Part shown: positions 7,828 to 17,430 of the stretch, piece by piece | How the letters are laid out: each line of letters begins with the position of its first letter | Numbering within the stretch: the first letter of the stretch is position 1 | Assembly (NCBI GenBank): GCA_910577355.1 | Contig: CAJTMY010000007.1 | Location: 1 to 64,000, forward strand | DNA length: 64,000 nucleotides | Direction: 5' to 3' | From: an uncultured Muribaculaceae bacterium | Lineage (GTDB): Bacteria; Bacteroidota; Bacteroidia; Bacteroidales; Muribaculaceae | Program-made: the position numbers and the translations under genes | The notes under the pieces: generated by a model | What the model saw: only the letters and a program-made list of their open reading frames with translations | Databases searched by the model: none | Told to the model about the DNA's origin: nothing

Positions 7828-8970
7828 ATGCGCAAGCTGCTTTCATCCATAATCGCCCTGTCTATAATTCTGATATCGTTTGCCCGGACAAACGATACCG
7901 ACATCGCCACACCCCCGCCTGTAACCGACTCCGCCGCCATATATCTTAATGAATATTACATATTGGAACGAGGCCGTACGCCTTCGTCCCTTATTTATAC
8001 AAAAATACACTTGAAAAGAGATTTCACATTTGAAGATACTGAAGAGCCTGAAGATACTTTTTTCAACGGTCAAATAACCTGTACAAGAAACGGCAAGAAG
8101 ATTTTAGGCGACTGGAGAGTTTCAGGCGACTCCCTATTCCTGTATTTCCATTATTTTCAACCTGAAGACACCTCCATGACCAATCTCCTTACCGCAATCT
8201 CAACACCCGAAGAGTTATCCGATTCCGATTATGTGCATGGGATTTATGAATGGAGCGGAGAAAGATACATTCCGTCATCATATTTGCCGGACAAGATTTT
8301 GCCGAAATACTATCCTTTCGCCAAGAATGAATTGGTTTTTAAGATTAAACATTTCGGGCAAGAGCTGATACCCTTATCATTAGAGCGTATGCATGGATAC
8401 TATATATCCAAGCCTATGTATCGCTCAAATCGGCATATCGATCAGATTAACTCGGAAGCCGGATGGGAGAAAGTCCGGATCGATTGGCAGGCCGGGAGTT
8501 TTCGGGTTTCTGATAAACAGAATTTCAACGGGCACACACAGCTTGTACACCTCGTGAAAGATGGTATAAAATTCATTGTGGTGAACCCCAAATATTATCT
8601 GCCGGATACCGACTGCCGTCTCTACACACCGAAAGATCTTCCGGCCTTATCCGACTGGATGGATTCTGTCAAAATCAACGACACTCTCAAATTCGTACTC
8701 AGCCGCCCTGCATATTGCATCGATTACGACGATCCCGGCGCCATCACATATTCATTATCCGACCGCGCCGTCGGTTATTACGATGCCAACAGTGCTTATT
8801 ATTTCAAATTAGAACGTCCGGACGTAAGAATACCAGCCGACAGGATTATAACCTACAACCGTCTGAAATCCATACCCGACTCCCTGTGGATAAGCCGCGG
8901 CGGTTACCCCCATGAAGCATACGGATACTTCTTCGCCCGACCCACACACCAACACAACCGCCCCCAATAA
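7828..8970 (+). CDS. Secreted protein of unknown function, Rhs-flanking paralogue 1
   Basis: The 380-aa protein begins with a Sec-type signal sequence (MRKLLSSIIALSIILISFA). The rest is rich in aromatic and charged residues without a motif I can name. It is paralogous to the product of 15280-16368: the first 35 or so and the last 50 or so codons are nearly identical, shared blocks such as GGHTQLVHLV-type and SDWMDSVNTNDT-type sequences lie in the last third, and the middle is diverged. It has its own promoter and lies just upstream of the Rhs gene. An immunity or accessory role for the Rhs protein is a guess from position only. GC content is below that of the housekeeping genes. Confidence 0.75.
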   Translation: MRKLLSSIIALSIILISFARTNDTDIATPPPVTDSAAIYLNEYYILERGRTPSSLIYTKIHLKRDFTFEDTEEPEDTFFNGQITCTRNGKKILGDWRVSGDSLFLYFHYFQPEDTSMTNLLTAISTPEELSDSDYVHGIYEWSGERYIPSSYLPDKILPKYYPFAKNELVFKIKHFGQELIPLSLERMHGYYISKPMYRSNRHIDQINSEAGWEKVRIDWQAGSFRVSDKQNFNGHTQLVHLVKDGIKFIVVNPKYYLPDTDCRLYTPKDLPALSDWMDSVKINDTLKFVLSRPAYCIDYDDPGAITYSLSDRAVGYYDANSAYYFKLERPDVRIPADRIITYNRLKSIPDSLWISRGGYPHEAYGYFFARPTHQHNRPQ

Positions 8971-8995
8971 ATACCCCCGCGAGAACCGCACCAAA

Positions 8996-9105
8996 GGCGT
9001 GCGAAGGCCGCCGATTTACTCGTAACCGAGCCCGCCGAGCCCCTAAGGCGAGGCGTGCTCGGACAAGCGCCCTCCTCGCGATGGCGCCCCCAGGCCGCCG
9101 ATTTA
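8996..9105 (+). repeat. Family C intergenic repeat, copy 1
   Basis: Begins with a GGCGTGCGAAGGCCGCC-GATTT module, contains a central palindromic block (CCGAGCCCGCCGAG with CTAAGGCGAGG), and ends with a GGCGCCCCCAGGCCGCC-GATTT module. The left 70 bp are almost identical to 22672-22760. The remaining gap bases (9106-9241) hold nothing that I recognise. Confidence 0.75.
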
Positions 9106-9241
9106 TCCAACCACGACTCGCTCTATTATATTATAAAAAGCAAGCGAATACAGAACCTTTTCACAGTATAGCCACATCGCAGACCAAAAACGTCCGAAAT
9201 CAGCCTTATTCTCATAAAAATCTGATTTTTCCGCAAAAACG

Positions 9242-9273
9242 CTTGACTTTACCCTAATCCCATATTATCTTTG
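9242..9273 (+). promoter_or_regulatory. Promoter of the Rhs gene
   Basis: TTG at 9243-9245 and TATCTTTG at 9266-9273, 20 nt apart. The ATG of the Rhs gene is 21 nt downstream of the -7 box. Confidence 0.8.
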
Positions 9274-9293
9274 CAAAAAACAACGATTTATCC

Positions 9294-12200
9294 ATGAAAA
9301 CCAATCTTATATCATTATGCATATGTCTGACACTTGCATGTTCTGCATTTGCTCAGACCTTTAAATGGCCCGAAGAAGGCGCATGGCCCGAATCACCACG
9401 GATAGCGGCAATAAAACAAGTACAAATGCCCGGTCCCTCCATACTTACCGGAGCATGCGAATTTAGCGTACCACTATATACATTGGCAATCGGCGATACC
9501 AAAATTCCTTTTCAACTCCAATACAGGTCTAATGGTATACGAGTCGACGATGACCCGGCTCCAATAGGATATGGATGGAACTTAACCCCACCTTTACGTG
9601 TCACACGGCAGATAATGGGCAGACCCGATGAATGGTTTCAATATCTTGATCCGGATTATCTCGGTGGTTATGTAGACGACTATGCGACACTCTTTCGTTG
9701 TGTCACGAGCGACTTTGCCACTTCAAAAGTAGAATTAGGCTACTACCCTCGCTACGACACGCAGCACGATATATATACAATACATCTTCTTGACAAAACT
9801 TTGACTCTCGTTCGCGACAAAGGTATATTCAAAGGAATAGGTTGCACTGAATATATAATTGAGGGAGACGAACAGCTCTCTTATATCAATGTCACCGATC
9901 CGCATGGTAATATTTATACTTTTGGCATTAGAGGCGAATACGTGGACACAGATCTGATGACTACCGAATGGCTCCTCTCTTCCTTATCACTATCAACCGG
10001 AGAGATTATCTCTTTTGAATGGACACTCGATCCTCATGCAAATTATCCACGGACTTATTTTGATAACGGATCGGTCGTATATGGCAACGCACCAATCATC
10101 AACTCCCTCACAAGTATTAATCTCGATAACGGACCACGTATAGCAGAACACACCTTCGGAGGAGCAAAAAATCTGGCAAAAGTGGCTTTCCCGGGCGGAA
10201 CTATTGAATTCGACTACCATAATCCGAACGGCATATATGCAACGATGCTTAAATCAATGTCAGTAAGATGGGGCAAAGATATCGTTCATAGTGCTACACT
10301 TCAACACACAGTGAATACTCTTACAGCTGTCGATATAACCGGAACCGGGCATTACAGCTTTGAATATAAAAACAACGATTTCGGTTTACAACCCTCATCC
10401 GACTGGTGGGGATTCAGCAATGGAAAAAGCACAGACCATATTTCCCCTGATTTTATATTCCGAAGCGCAATAGGCCCTCTGCAAATCGATGGTGCAGATC
10501 GATCGGTCGATACCTTGCATATCGACGACTGCATACTGTTGAAAGCGGTCTATCCTACCGGTGCAAGTGTTGAATGGCAATACGAACCTCATCATTTCAA
10601 TCCACAGATCTGCAACGATAACGCTATAAACAAAAGAATTGATGTCCCCGTCCTTTCATTTGGAGGCGGTATACGGGTCAATCGTATAAAAGTCAAAGCA
10701 TCCCCCGATGACCCGACGCCACGTATACGCCGATACAGATATGGTGTTGACGGCAACGGAAAAGCAGTCATTAAAGCCACGCCATTGCTCAATACTTTCA
10801 TCTCGGAATTTGATCTGCTGCAGGCACGCAAGACATTTAATCTCGCCCCAATAATAAAAATAGATAAGATTTTATATGCCAACCGTACATCCGATTATAT
10901 GACGGGGCAAACAGGCATACTTCCCATATGGTATTCCGAAGTAACTGAATATGAGGATGAAGGTTATACAAAATATCGTTTCAGCGATTTTGGTAGAGAA
11001 AACAGGGTATTTCGCGATTGGGGATTCGTAGTGCCGGAAGAGAATCATACAATATTTGCGGGTGGCCCGAAGCTTATAAAGAAAGAATCTTACAAAAAGG
11101 AAAACAACACATTCAAACCGATCGAAAAAACTGAATACTTCTATTCTAATATTCAGAATCCTGATTTTGAAAGATTCGATGATATATATATTCGCAGACT
11201 TCTACTTCAATTCGGCGATCTATCTTATGCGCCCGATTTTGGAGAATTCCCCGACGGGAGAAACATCGTGTACTTTAACACCGCAACTGCTATAGTCGGA
11301 GACATCGGTTTCGATGGTGGAATTGATGCCATGGTGCCGATAGAACGTAATGATTACCAATGGTATTCCGTATCACGGATAAAAAATAAAGTATTCTCAG
11401 ATCGCCTTGATAAGAAAATCACAACAACTTATACTGACAACGGTTCTATTATAAACTCCGAATCATACTCATATATCCCCGACACAGAGCTGATTTCATC
11501 CAAAACGATAGTAACAGGCAATGATTCTCTCGTAATATCATATGACTATAAAGATCGTTACGATAAAGCAGTGGCCGATGTAATGAAGAAAAACAATATT
11601 ATCGGCGTACCTACCATGTATCGCAGCACATTCAATGGCTCCACAACAGAGATTTCGCTTGAAATGGAACAATGTGGAAAAACTGTACGCCCCAAACGCA
11701 TATGGCAGAAACGAGGAAACGGGATTCCATGGTCCGACACATATTATCAATATGGATTACATGGCGAAGTTATAGCCATGCATGGTGCGGATGGAGTGAG
11801 TACCACCTGGCTTTGGGATATGTGGGGACGATACCCACAGGCAATAACAGTTGGAGGCATCCTCAGAACGCATGCTACATGGAAGCCACTTATCGGCGTA
11901 GAAACAATTACCAATCCTGCAGGGGTGAAAAATACATATACATACGATCGCGATGGTCGACTTGCATCAGTTTCTATCCAGGGAGATCTGATACGACGAT
12001 ATGAATACAACATAAATCAACAGGGCAATAACTATACCAAAACATACAAATATTACTCATCATCAGGTAAGACCTCAATTACTGAACGTTACGATGGTTT
12101 AGGACGGAAGTGGGCTTCTTTTGCCGAGGTACTGGGATCGACTATTGCCATGCTCACAGAATATGATGCCTTGTGGCGCATATGGAAGGAATGGGCTGAA

Positions 12201-15200
12201 ACACCTGTCAACAACCCGGATGCCTCGGTTCGTGAGATCATTTCGGCAGCTCGTTCTTTTTACGGGCAACAAAATCCATATGCTGAGCACACGTATGAAC
12301 CAGGAGAACGCAGTTTGCTCTGTACAGACATAAAAGCGGGAGACGCTTGGCACTCGGCATCCAAAATAAAAAATTACAAGCTGTTAACCAACACTCAAGC
12401 CGACGGATTATATACATTTATCCTAAATGATGACGGGTTCAGTTTCTCAAAAGCTGAGGACGGTATATTCACATGTGAATATACCGTAGACGAAGACGGA
12501 CGCCAATCCTCGGAATTCAAAGACTCTCGTGGATTGACTATAAGAATAGCCAATGCATCCGGAAACACAGACTTTGTTTATGACAATTACGGGGACTTGC
12601 GCTACATTCTTCCTCCGGGAATACTGACTGGAAATTCCGGTACATTAAAACGCAACGACGACATAATGCAGAAAATCGCATATTGGTATGATTACAATTT
12701 CCAGGGACAATGTACATCCGTAAAAGAACCGGGGCGCGAAGCGGCATATATGGCTTATGATCCGGCGGGGCGGTTGGTTGCAGAGCATAGTGCCGACCAT
12801 ATCGATGGTGAATGGAGATTATATGGATATGACGGTTGTCGACGGCTGATTGTCGCACTTGACACAAAAGCCGATGAGAACGATATTTCCGCTTTCGCCT
12901 CTCAGTGTCGTACAGCCATCCTTGATTCTTCCGCTTTAACCTCGGGAGGATATCGCTTCGAACCGGCATGGACATGGGATGAAGCGCCCACTCTCATATT
13001 CGCCAATTATTACGACACCTACAACTTTAAGTCTATCTGCGATACAGATTCCTGTCTGGATTATAAACGAGCTCCTCTCGGCGGTGGTTTTGCCCGCAAT
13101 TTCACGCCCAAATCAAATCCCTATGGTTTACAGACCGGATTGAACACAGGCAATGGTTTTGAAGTTTATTATTATGACTCTTTCGGTCGTGAAGCGGTAA
13201 GATGCGCCAAAGGATACAATATTGGCCGAAGGTACACTGATTATACCTATGACGGATTGCCGTCCAACATCCTCTATATATACCCGGAAAAAGAATGCGA
13301 CTATATGTCACACTCGGTGAAATATGAATATGACAGAGCCGGTCGTATGACAGGCATACGGCTACGACCTTTGATCTCTGTAACAATGAACGACAGCATT
13401 AGCTCATTTCCGCTGAAAGCTACCGGAATGAATATTTTCAACAAAGCCGAAATTGACTATAAATATAATGCTGTCGGCAAATTGTCAGACATACATTTCG
13501 GTAACAATGCATCCCAGTCTTTCACGTATGATGTACACGGATGGAAAAAAAGTATCTCATCATATTATGATGGCACTGATCACTCGGAAACGTTATATTA
13601 TGCAGATGGTTCGACACCATATTACAACGGATCTATCTCGGCAAAACAATGGCATAGCGGTCGCTATGATTACACTTACAATAATGCCGGTTTCCTTACA
13701 GAAGCGCGATACACCGCGTCTACGCAATCCGGAGCAGACTTTTCAACTTCATATATCTATGATAACAGAGGCAACATGGAATCTCTCTATCGCAAAGGTA
13801 TTATAGACCGCACGCCCGATGGAGTCGAGTTATTCGGTACGCTCGACCGAGTAGACTTCTATTACAGCGGGGGCAACCGTCGCCTTTCATCCAACGACCC
13901 TAAAGGTATGTCCGGAAATATCTTTGAAGGACGTACAGGTCTTTGCCACAATGCAGAAACTTACGAATATGCCTATGACGGCAAGGGACGTCTTGTGTCT
14001 GATCCCTCTCGCGGAATCACCGAAATAAAGTACAACAACGACGGACGTCCCACATATATTGCTTTTGATGACGGGCACGAGATTAACGAACAATATGACG
14101 GGCTCGGACGTCATATCAGGTCTTATTATTATCTTACTCAGAAGTCGGTATTTGTACCCGGTGGTTTCCAAACCTTAAGCAGCGCTGCGCGTCCTCTACG
14201 AGTCTCATTGGGGACACGTACATATTGCGGCGACGGTCATATGGAGTATAAGCCTCGCTCTCGCAACGATAGAGAATCACGCGAAATATTTTTGGCTTTT
14301 GAAGGAGGGTTTCTTGATAAAAACGGTAATGTATTCTACAATCTTACCGACTACCAAGGCAATATAACCGCCATAGTCGACACTGCCGGACATGCAGTAC
14401 AGACCATCGACTACTACCCCTATGGCGAGACTTGGCGTCGACCCGATGCACAGATAAACCGCCGACAATACAGTGCCAAAGAATTCATCGGCGAATTCGG
14501 CCTAAATATGCTTGATTTCAATGCCCGACGTTATCTCGCTTCGGGTTGTTTCGACCGCCCGGACGCTCTTGCTTCACAGCGCCCGTGGCATAGTCCCTAT
14601 CTTTATTGTGGCGCCGATCCAATCAATAATACCGATCCTACCGGCAACCGTTTCACAAAAAAAGCAGAAGAAGCAGGCGAACGACTAATAAGCGAATCCA
14701 CAAAAATGCTTTTCAAAAAAAAGAAATCAGATGATGAAAAATCCGAAGTCATAAACATGCTTGTTGAAATCACGTTGATGCGTATTTCCGACCAAGTTTT
14801 CAGTCTCGATGGAGCCGCCGCCAACGACGGCAACGGCATGACAACCTACGACATCAATGAAAACGCCGTCGTTTTTGTAATTCCGTTCGGCAGCAAAGGC
14901 AACCTGTCACTGATCGCCCATGAATTCAAGCACGGATATCAATTCTTATCCGGAGAATTGGATCTTGGAATAAGATCTAATGGAGACAAGTCTCCGTCAT
15001 TCGGAAATTTTCTCTACGACGCATATGATGAGTTAGATGCATATAGACGCGGACAAGTATTCGGCGGTCCCCATTACAATAGATACAAAATTACTAAAGA
15101 ATACCCCGACCTAAATTGGGAAATCAAGACCATCTACAATCAATCATCTGCTTTTATACCTTATAATTATAATACCATAAGGCAACAAAAATTAAACCAA

Positions 15201-15269
15201 GACAGAAATCGCATCGTTATATCATATAAAATTGCAGTTAGAGCAAACGGCAAAACTTACAAACCTTAG
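9294..15269 (+). CDS. Secreted Rhs / YD-repeat protein with a putative zinc-metallopeptidase tip
   Basis: The 1991-aa protein starts with a Sec signal peptide (residues 1-20, ending CSAFA-Q). An N-terminal beta domain (FSVPLYTLAIGD, PIGYGWNL) and many YD repeats (for example YDGLGR, YDRAGR, YNNDGR) form the Rhs shell. The Rhs core ends with the family-typical block DYYPYGETW, NARRYL and NNTDPTG near residue 1784. The last 207 residues are unrelated to YD repeats and contain HEFKH (1876-1880), an HExxH zinc-site motif, with a candidate third ligand Glu1913 in YDELDAY. This is the layout of polymorphic toxins, where the tip is the variable effector. Export could be by Sec alone or with an unknown surface route; no T6SS genes are in the window. 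The next gene starts 10 nt downstream, the position usual for immunity genes. Confidence 0.85.
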   Translation: MKTNLISLCICLTLACSAFAQTFKWPEEGAWPESPRIAAIKQVQMPGPSILTGACEFSVPLYTLAIGDTKIPFQLQYRSNGIRVDDDPAPIGYGWNLTPPLRVTRQIMGRPDEWFQYLDPDYLGGYVDDYATLFRCVTSDFATSKVELGYYPRYDTQHDIYTIHLLDKTLTLVRDKGIFKGIGCTEYIIEGDEQLSYINVTDPHGNIYTFGIRGEYVDTDLMTTEWLLSSLSLSTGEIISFEWTLDPHANYPRTYFDNGSVVYGNAPIINSLTSINLDNGPRIAEHTFGGAKNLAKVAFPGGTIEFDYHNPNGIYATMLKSMSVRWGKDIVHSATLQHTVNTLTAVDITGTGHYSFEYKNNDFGLQPSSDWWGFSNGKSTDHISPDFIFRSAIGPLQIDGADRSVDTLHIDDCILLKAVYPTGASVEWQYEPHHFNPQICNDNAINKRIDVPVLSFGGGIRVNRIKVKASPDDPTPRIRRYRYGVDGNGKAVIKATPLLNTFISEFDLLQARKTFNLAPIIKIDKILYANRTSDYMTGQTGILPIWYSEVTEYEDEGYTKYRFSDFGRENRVFRDWGFVVPEENHTIFAGGPKLIKKESYKKENNTFKPIEKTEYFYSNIQNPDFERFDDIYIRRLLLQFGDLSYAPDFGEFPDGRNIVYFNTATAIVGDIGFDGGIDAMVPIERNDYQWYSVSRIKNKVFSDRLDKKITTTYTDNGSIINSESYSYIPDTELISSKTIVTGNDSLVISYDYKDRYDKAVADVMKKNNIIGVPTMYRSTFNGSTTEISLEMEQCGKTVRPKRIWQKRGNGIPWSDTYYQYGLHGEVIAMHGADGVSTTWLWDMWGRYPQAITVGGILRTHATWKPLIGVETITNPAGVKNTYTYDRDGRLASVSIQGDLIRRYEYNINQQGNNYTKTYKYYSSSGKTSITERYDGLGRKWASFAEVLGSTIAMLTEYDALWRIWKEWAETPVNNPDASVREIISAARSFYGQQNPYAEHTYEPGERSLLCTDIKAGDAWHSASKIKNYKLLTNTQADGLYTFILNDDGFSFSKAEDGIFTCEYTVDEDGRQSSEFKDSRGLTIRIANASGNTDFVYDNYGDLRYILPPGILTGNSGTLKRNDDIMQKIAYWYDYNFQGQCTSVKEPGREAAYMAYDPAGRLVAEHSADHIDGEWRLYGYDGCRRLIVALDTKADENDISAFASQCRTAILDSSALTSGGYRFEPAWTWDEAPTLIFANYYDTYNFKSICDTDSCLDYKRAPLGGGFARNFTPKSNPYGLQTGLNTGNGFEVYYYDSFGREAVRCAKGYNIGRRYTDYTYDGLPSNILYIYPEKECDYMSHSVKYEYDRAGRMTGIRLRPLISVTMNDSISSFPLKATGMNIFNKAEIDYKYNAVGKLSDIHFGNNASQSFTYDVHGWKKSISSYYDGTDHSETLYYADGSTPYYNGSISAKQWHSGRYDYTYNNAGFLTEARYTASTQSGADFSTSYIYDNRGNMESLYRKGIIDRTPDGVELFGTLDRVDFYYSGGNRRLSSNDPKGMSGNIFEGRTGLCHNAETYEYAYDGKGRLVSDPSRGITEIKYNNDGRPTYIAFDDGHEINEQYDGLGRHIRSYYYLTQKSVFVPGGFQTLSSAARPLRVSLGTRTYCGDGHMEYKPRSRNDRESREIFLAFEGGFLDKNGNVFYNLTDYQGNITAIVDTAGHAVQTIDYYPYGETWRRPDAQINRRQYSAKEFIGEFGLNMLDFNARRYLASGCFDRPDALASQRPWHSPYLYCGADPINNTDPTGNRFTKKAEEAGERLISESTKMLFKKKKSDDEKSEVINMLVEITLMRISDQVFSLDGAAANDGNGMTTYDINENAVVFVIPFGSKGNLSLIAHEFKHGYQFLSGELDLGIRSNGDKSPSFGNFLYDAYDELDAYRRGQVFGGPHYNRYKITKEYPDLNWEIKTIYNQSSAFIPYNYNTIRQQKLNQDRNRIVISYKIAVRANGKTYKP

Positions 15270-15279
15270 ATTATCAAAA

Positions 15280-16368
15280 ATGCGCAAACTACTTTCATCA
15301 ATAATTGCTCTATCAATAATTATGGTATCGTTCGCCGATACAAACGATACCCACATCGCCACACCCTCACCTATAACCGACTCCGCCACCATCAGCCTCT
15401 ACGAATATTATCATATCGGTTCAGAGCCCTATCAGAATTGCATCCGGCTGAACAGAGATTTCACCGTCGACCACGTACAGACAGAATATGATTCCGCCGC
15501 ATATTTCACCTGCGAAAGAAATGGTAAAAAAGTATTGGGAGATTGGAGACTTTCGCATGATTCCTTGTACTTATATCTCTATTACTATCGACCCGCCGAT
15601 ACCATAGCCCGAGATTATTATATCAAAAAAGCCACACCCCTGCAACTCCGGGATTCCGACTACATGTACGAAATAGAAAAGAATTACGGAGAAAGATTCA
15701 TCCCCGACTACTTTCCGTCTCTTCCGAGAATATACCCATATGCCCGAAATGTATTGGTTTTCAAAGTCGAGAACTACGGACAAATACTAAAACCTGTCTC
15801 CGGCATAACGGATGAAGGCCGGTATATCCCTGAATCTGAATTCTCCGACAATACATGGGGATGGCAAAAAATCGCGTTCCATTGGGACAGTGGAGAATAT
15901 GAAGTCACCTACAAACTTATCCAAGGTGGCCACACACAGCTTGTACACCTCGTCCGAGACGGCATAAGATTCATGGTCGTGAATCCACGGTATTACCTTC
16001 AAAATATTGATTGTAAACTTTATGATCCAAAAGATCTCCCCTCCTTATCCGACTGGATGGATTCAGTCAATACCAACGACACCCTCAATTTCACACTCAG
16101 CCGCCCGGCATACTGTATCGACTATGATGCCCCCGATATGATCGCATTTTCTCCGACAGAATCGTACATCGGTTACTTTACCCCGGAATTGGCTTCCACC
16201 CAAAAGAAATCTCCCCATTATAAAATTTCATCCGACAGGATTATAACCTACAACCGCCTGAAGCCCATACCCGACTCCCTGTGGATAAGCCGCGGCGGCT
16301 ACCCACACGAAGCATACGGATACTTCTTCGCCCAACCCACAAATACAAATCATTCAACATGCAGATAA
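15280..16368 (+). CDS. Secreted protein of unknown function, Rhs-flanking paralogue 2
   Basis: The 362-aa product is a paralogue of the protein at 7828-8970, with the same signal sequence (MRKLLSSIIALSIIMVSFA) and nearly the same C-terminus (PIPDSLWISRGGYPHEAYGY). The ATG at 15280 is chosen because it gives this shared signal peptide; an upstream start at 15232 would overlap the Rhs gene. It starts 10 nt after the Rhs stop and its 3' end overlaps the next gene by 10 nt, so Rhs, this gene and the next are probably one operon. It sits where an immunity gene would be expected, but a signal peptide means it would act in the periplasm or outside. No recognised domain. Confidence 0.75.
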   Translation: MRKLLSSIIALSIIMVSFADTNDTHIATPSPITDSATISLYEYYHIGSEPYQNCIRLNRDFTVDHVQTEYDSAAYFTCERNGKKVLGDWRLSHDSLYLYLYYYRPADTIARDYYIKKATPLQLRDSDYMYEIEKNYGERFIPDYFPSLPRIYPYARNVLVFKVENYGQILKPVSGITDEGRYIPESEFSDNTWGWQKIAFHWDSGEYEVTYKLIQGGHTQLVHLVRDGIRFMVVNPRYYLQNIDCKLYDPKDLPSLSDWMDSVNTNDTLNFTLSRPAYCIDYDAPDMIAFSPTESYIGYFTPELASTQKKSPHYKISSDRIITYNRLKPIPDSLWISRGGYPHEAYGYFFAQPTNTNHSTCR

Positions 16369-17333
16369 CCACACGAACTATATTTATCTCGTTGATGGCC
16401 GTTCTTCATATTACCGCAGCAGCCTACAACCTCCAATATCAAATGCCGACAGTCGATACCGACGGTCGGATATGGAATTTCTCCGCAACCGAACAACTTG
16501 ACCGTCCCGCCGCAAAATACGATCTTTACGGCGACACATTGCTATCCGAGGTCGTAAACGGCCATCGTTCTTGGTATTTGATGGCATCCGACAGCGTACA
16601 TTTTATCCGCGAAGAATCAGCACTTATGGAAGCTATACCGACTGATATGTTGCCGTCGGCGGCTTTCCGCTCCGATAAAATGGCCGGCGAACAACAGTTT
16701 GAAAGCCGAGGCGTGTATTGCAAATCATCAGACATCATCGAACAGGGAATATACGCCACTGAAATGCCACGTCAAGGGTTTATACTACTTGCAGACGGAG
16801 ATACCGTTACAGCTGACATGACTGTCGAACACCGACGCTTTGTAGCCGTAATAAGCCGAAAGGATATTACCCTGTCTCTCGACTCCGTTACCGCTACCGA
16901 CACCCTGTCAATATTCGGGATAACACGATACAGATGGTTTGTTGACGAAAGCCTATATCCCGCAGCCATACAGATTGAGAACCACGAATACGATACAGTT
17001 GGTCGTGTGATAAGCGAATTTTCAGCAGCATATACCACCTCATCCGAAGATCTTCGCAACCGTGCACAAAGCTTCAAAAGGAACAGAAGCCCAAACATCA
17101 GCATAGAATATTCCGACGGCAAGCTAAACATAAAAACCGACAACGATTCCGTCGTCAATATAAGCATTGATATAACCGACAGCAGCGGCATATTATACAT
17201 GCACGACGAGATACAAGTGTCTGCTGGAAATCCGACCTCGCTCAACGGCGTTCCACTACCACATGGCCAATACCTCGCCACTGTAAGCTCACCAAATACA
17301 GAGCCGGCGAAAGTGTGGTTTAGCGTCAGATAA
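16359..17333 (+). CDS. Secreted protein of unknown function, downstream of the Rhs operon
   Basis: A 324-aa protein with a signal peptide (MQITTRTIFISLMAVLHITAAA). The C-terminal 80 residues (INISIDITDSSGILYM, PLPHGQYLATV) look like the beta-sandwich sorting or anchoring domains common at the C-termini of exported Bacteroidota proteins; this is inference. The ATG at 16359 lies inside the last codons of the previous gene, suggesting coupled translation. The AT-rich composition matches the other genes of this island and contrasts with mutS just downstream. Confidence 0.65.
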   Translation: MQITTRTIFISLMAVLHITAAAYNLQYQMPTVDTDGRIWNFSATEQLDRPAAKYDLYGDTLLSEVVNGHRSWYLMASDSVHFIREESALMEAIPTDMLPSAAFRSDKMAGEQQFESRGVYCKSSDIIEQGIYATEMPRQGFILLADGDTVTADMTVEHRRFVAVISRKDITLSLDSVTATDTLSIFGITRYRWFVDESLYPAAIQIENHEYDTVGRVISEFSAAYTTSSEDLRNRAQSFKRNRSPNISIEYSDGKLNIKTDNDSVVNISIDITDSSGILYMHDEIQVSAGNPTSLNGVPLPHGQYLATVSSPNTEPAKVWFSVR

Positions 17334-17376
17334 TACTGTTAATCCCATCGCCGATGCACTTTTTTCGCCCTGTCGC

Positions 17377-17407
17377 TTGGCGGGGCGGGCGGTTTTTGCT
17401 AACTTTG
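17377..17407 (+). promoter_or_regulatory. Promoter of mutS
   Basis: TTG at 17377-17379 and TAACTTTG at 17400-17407, 20 nt apart, 23 nt before the mutS ATG. Confidence 0.75.
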
Positions 17408-17430
17408 CTTTGATTTTAAACGCACGCACG

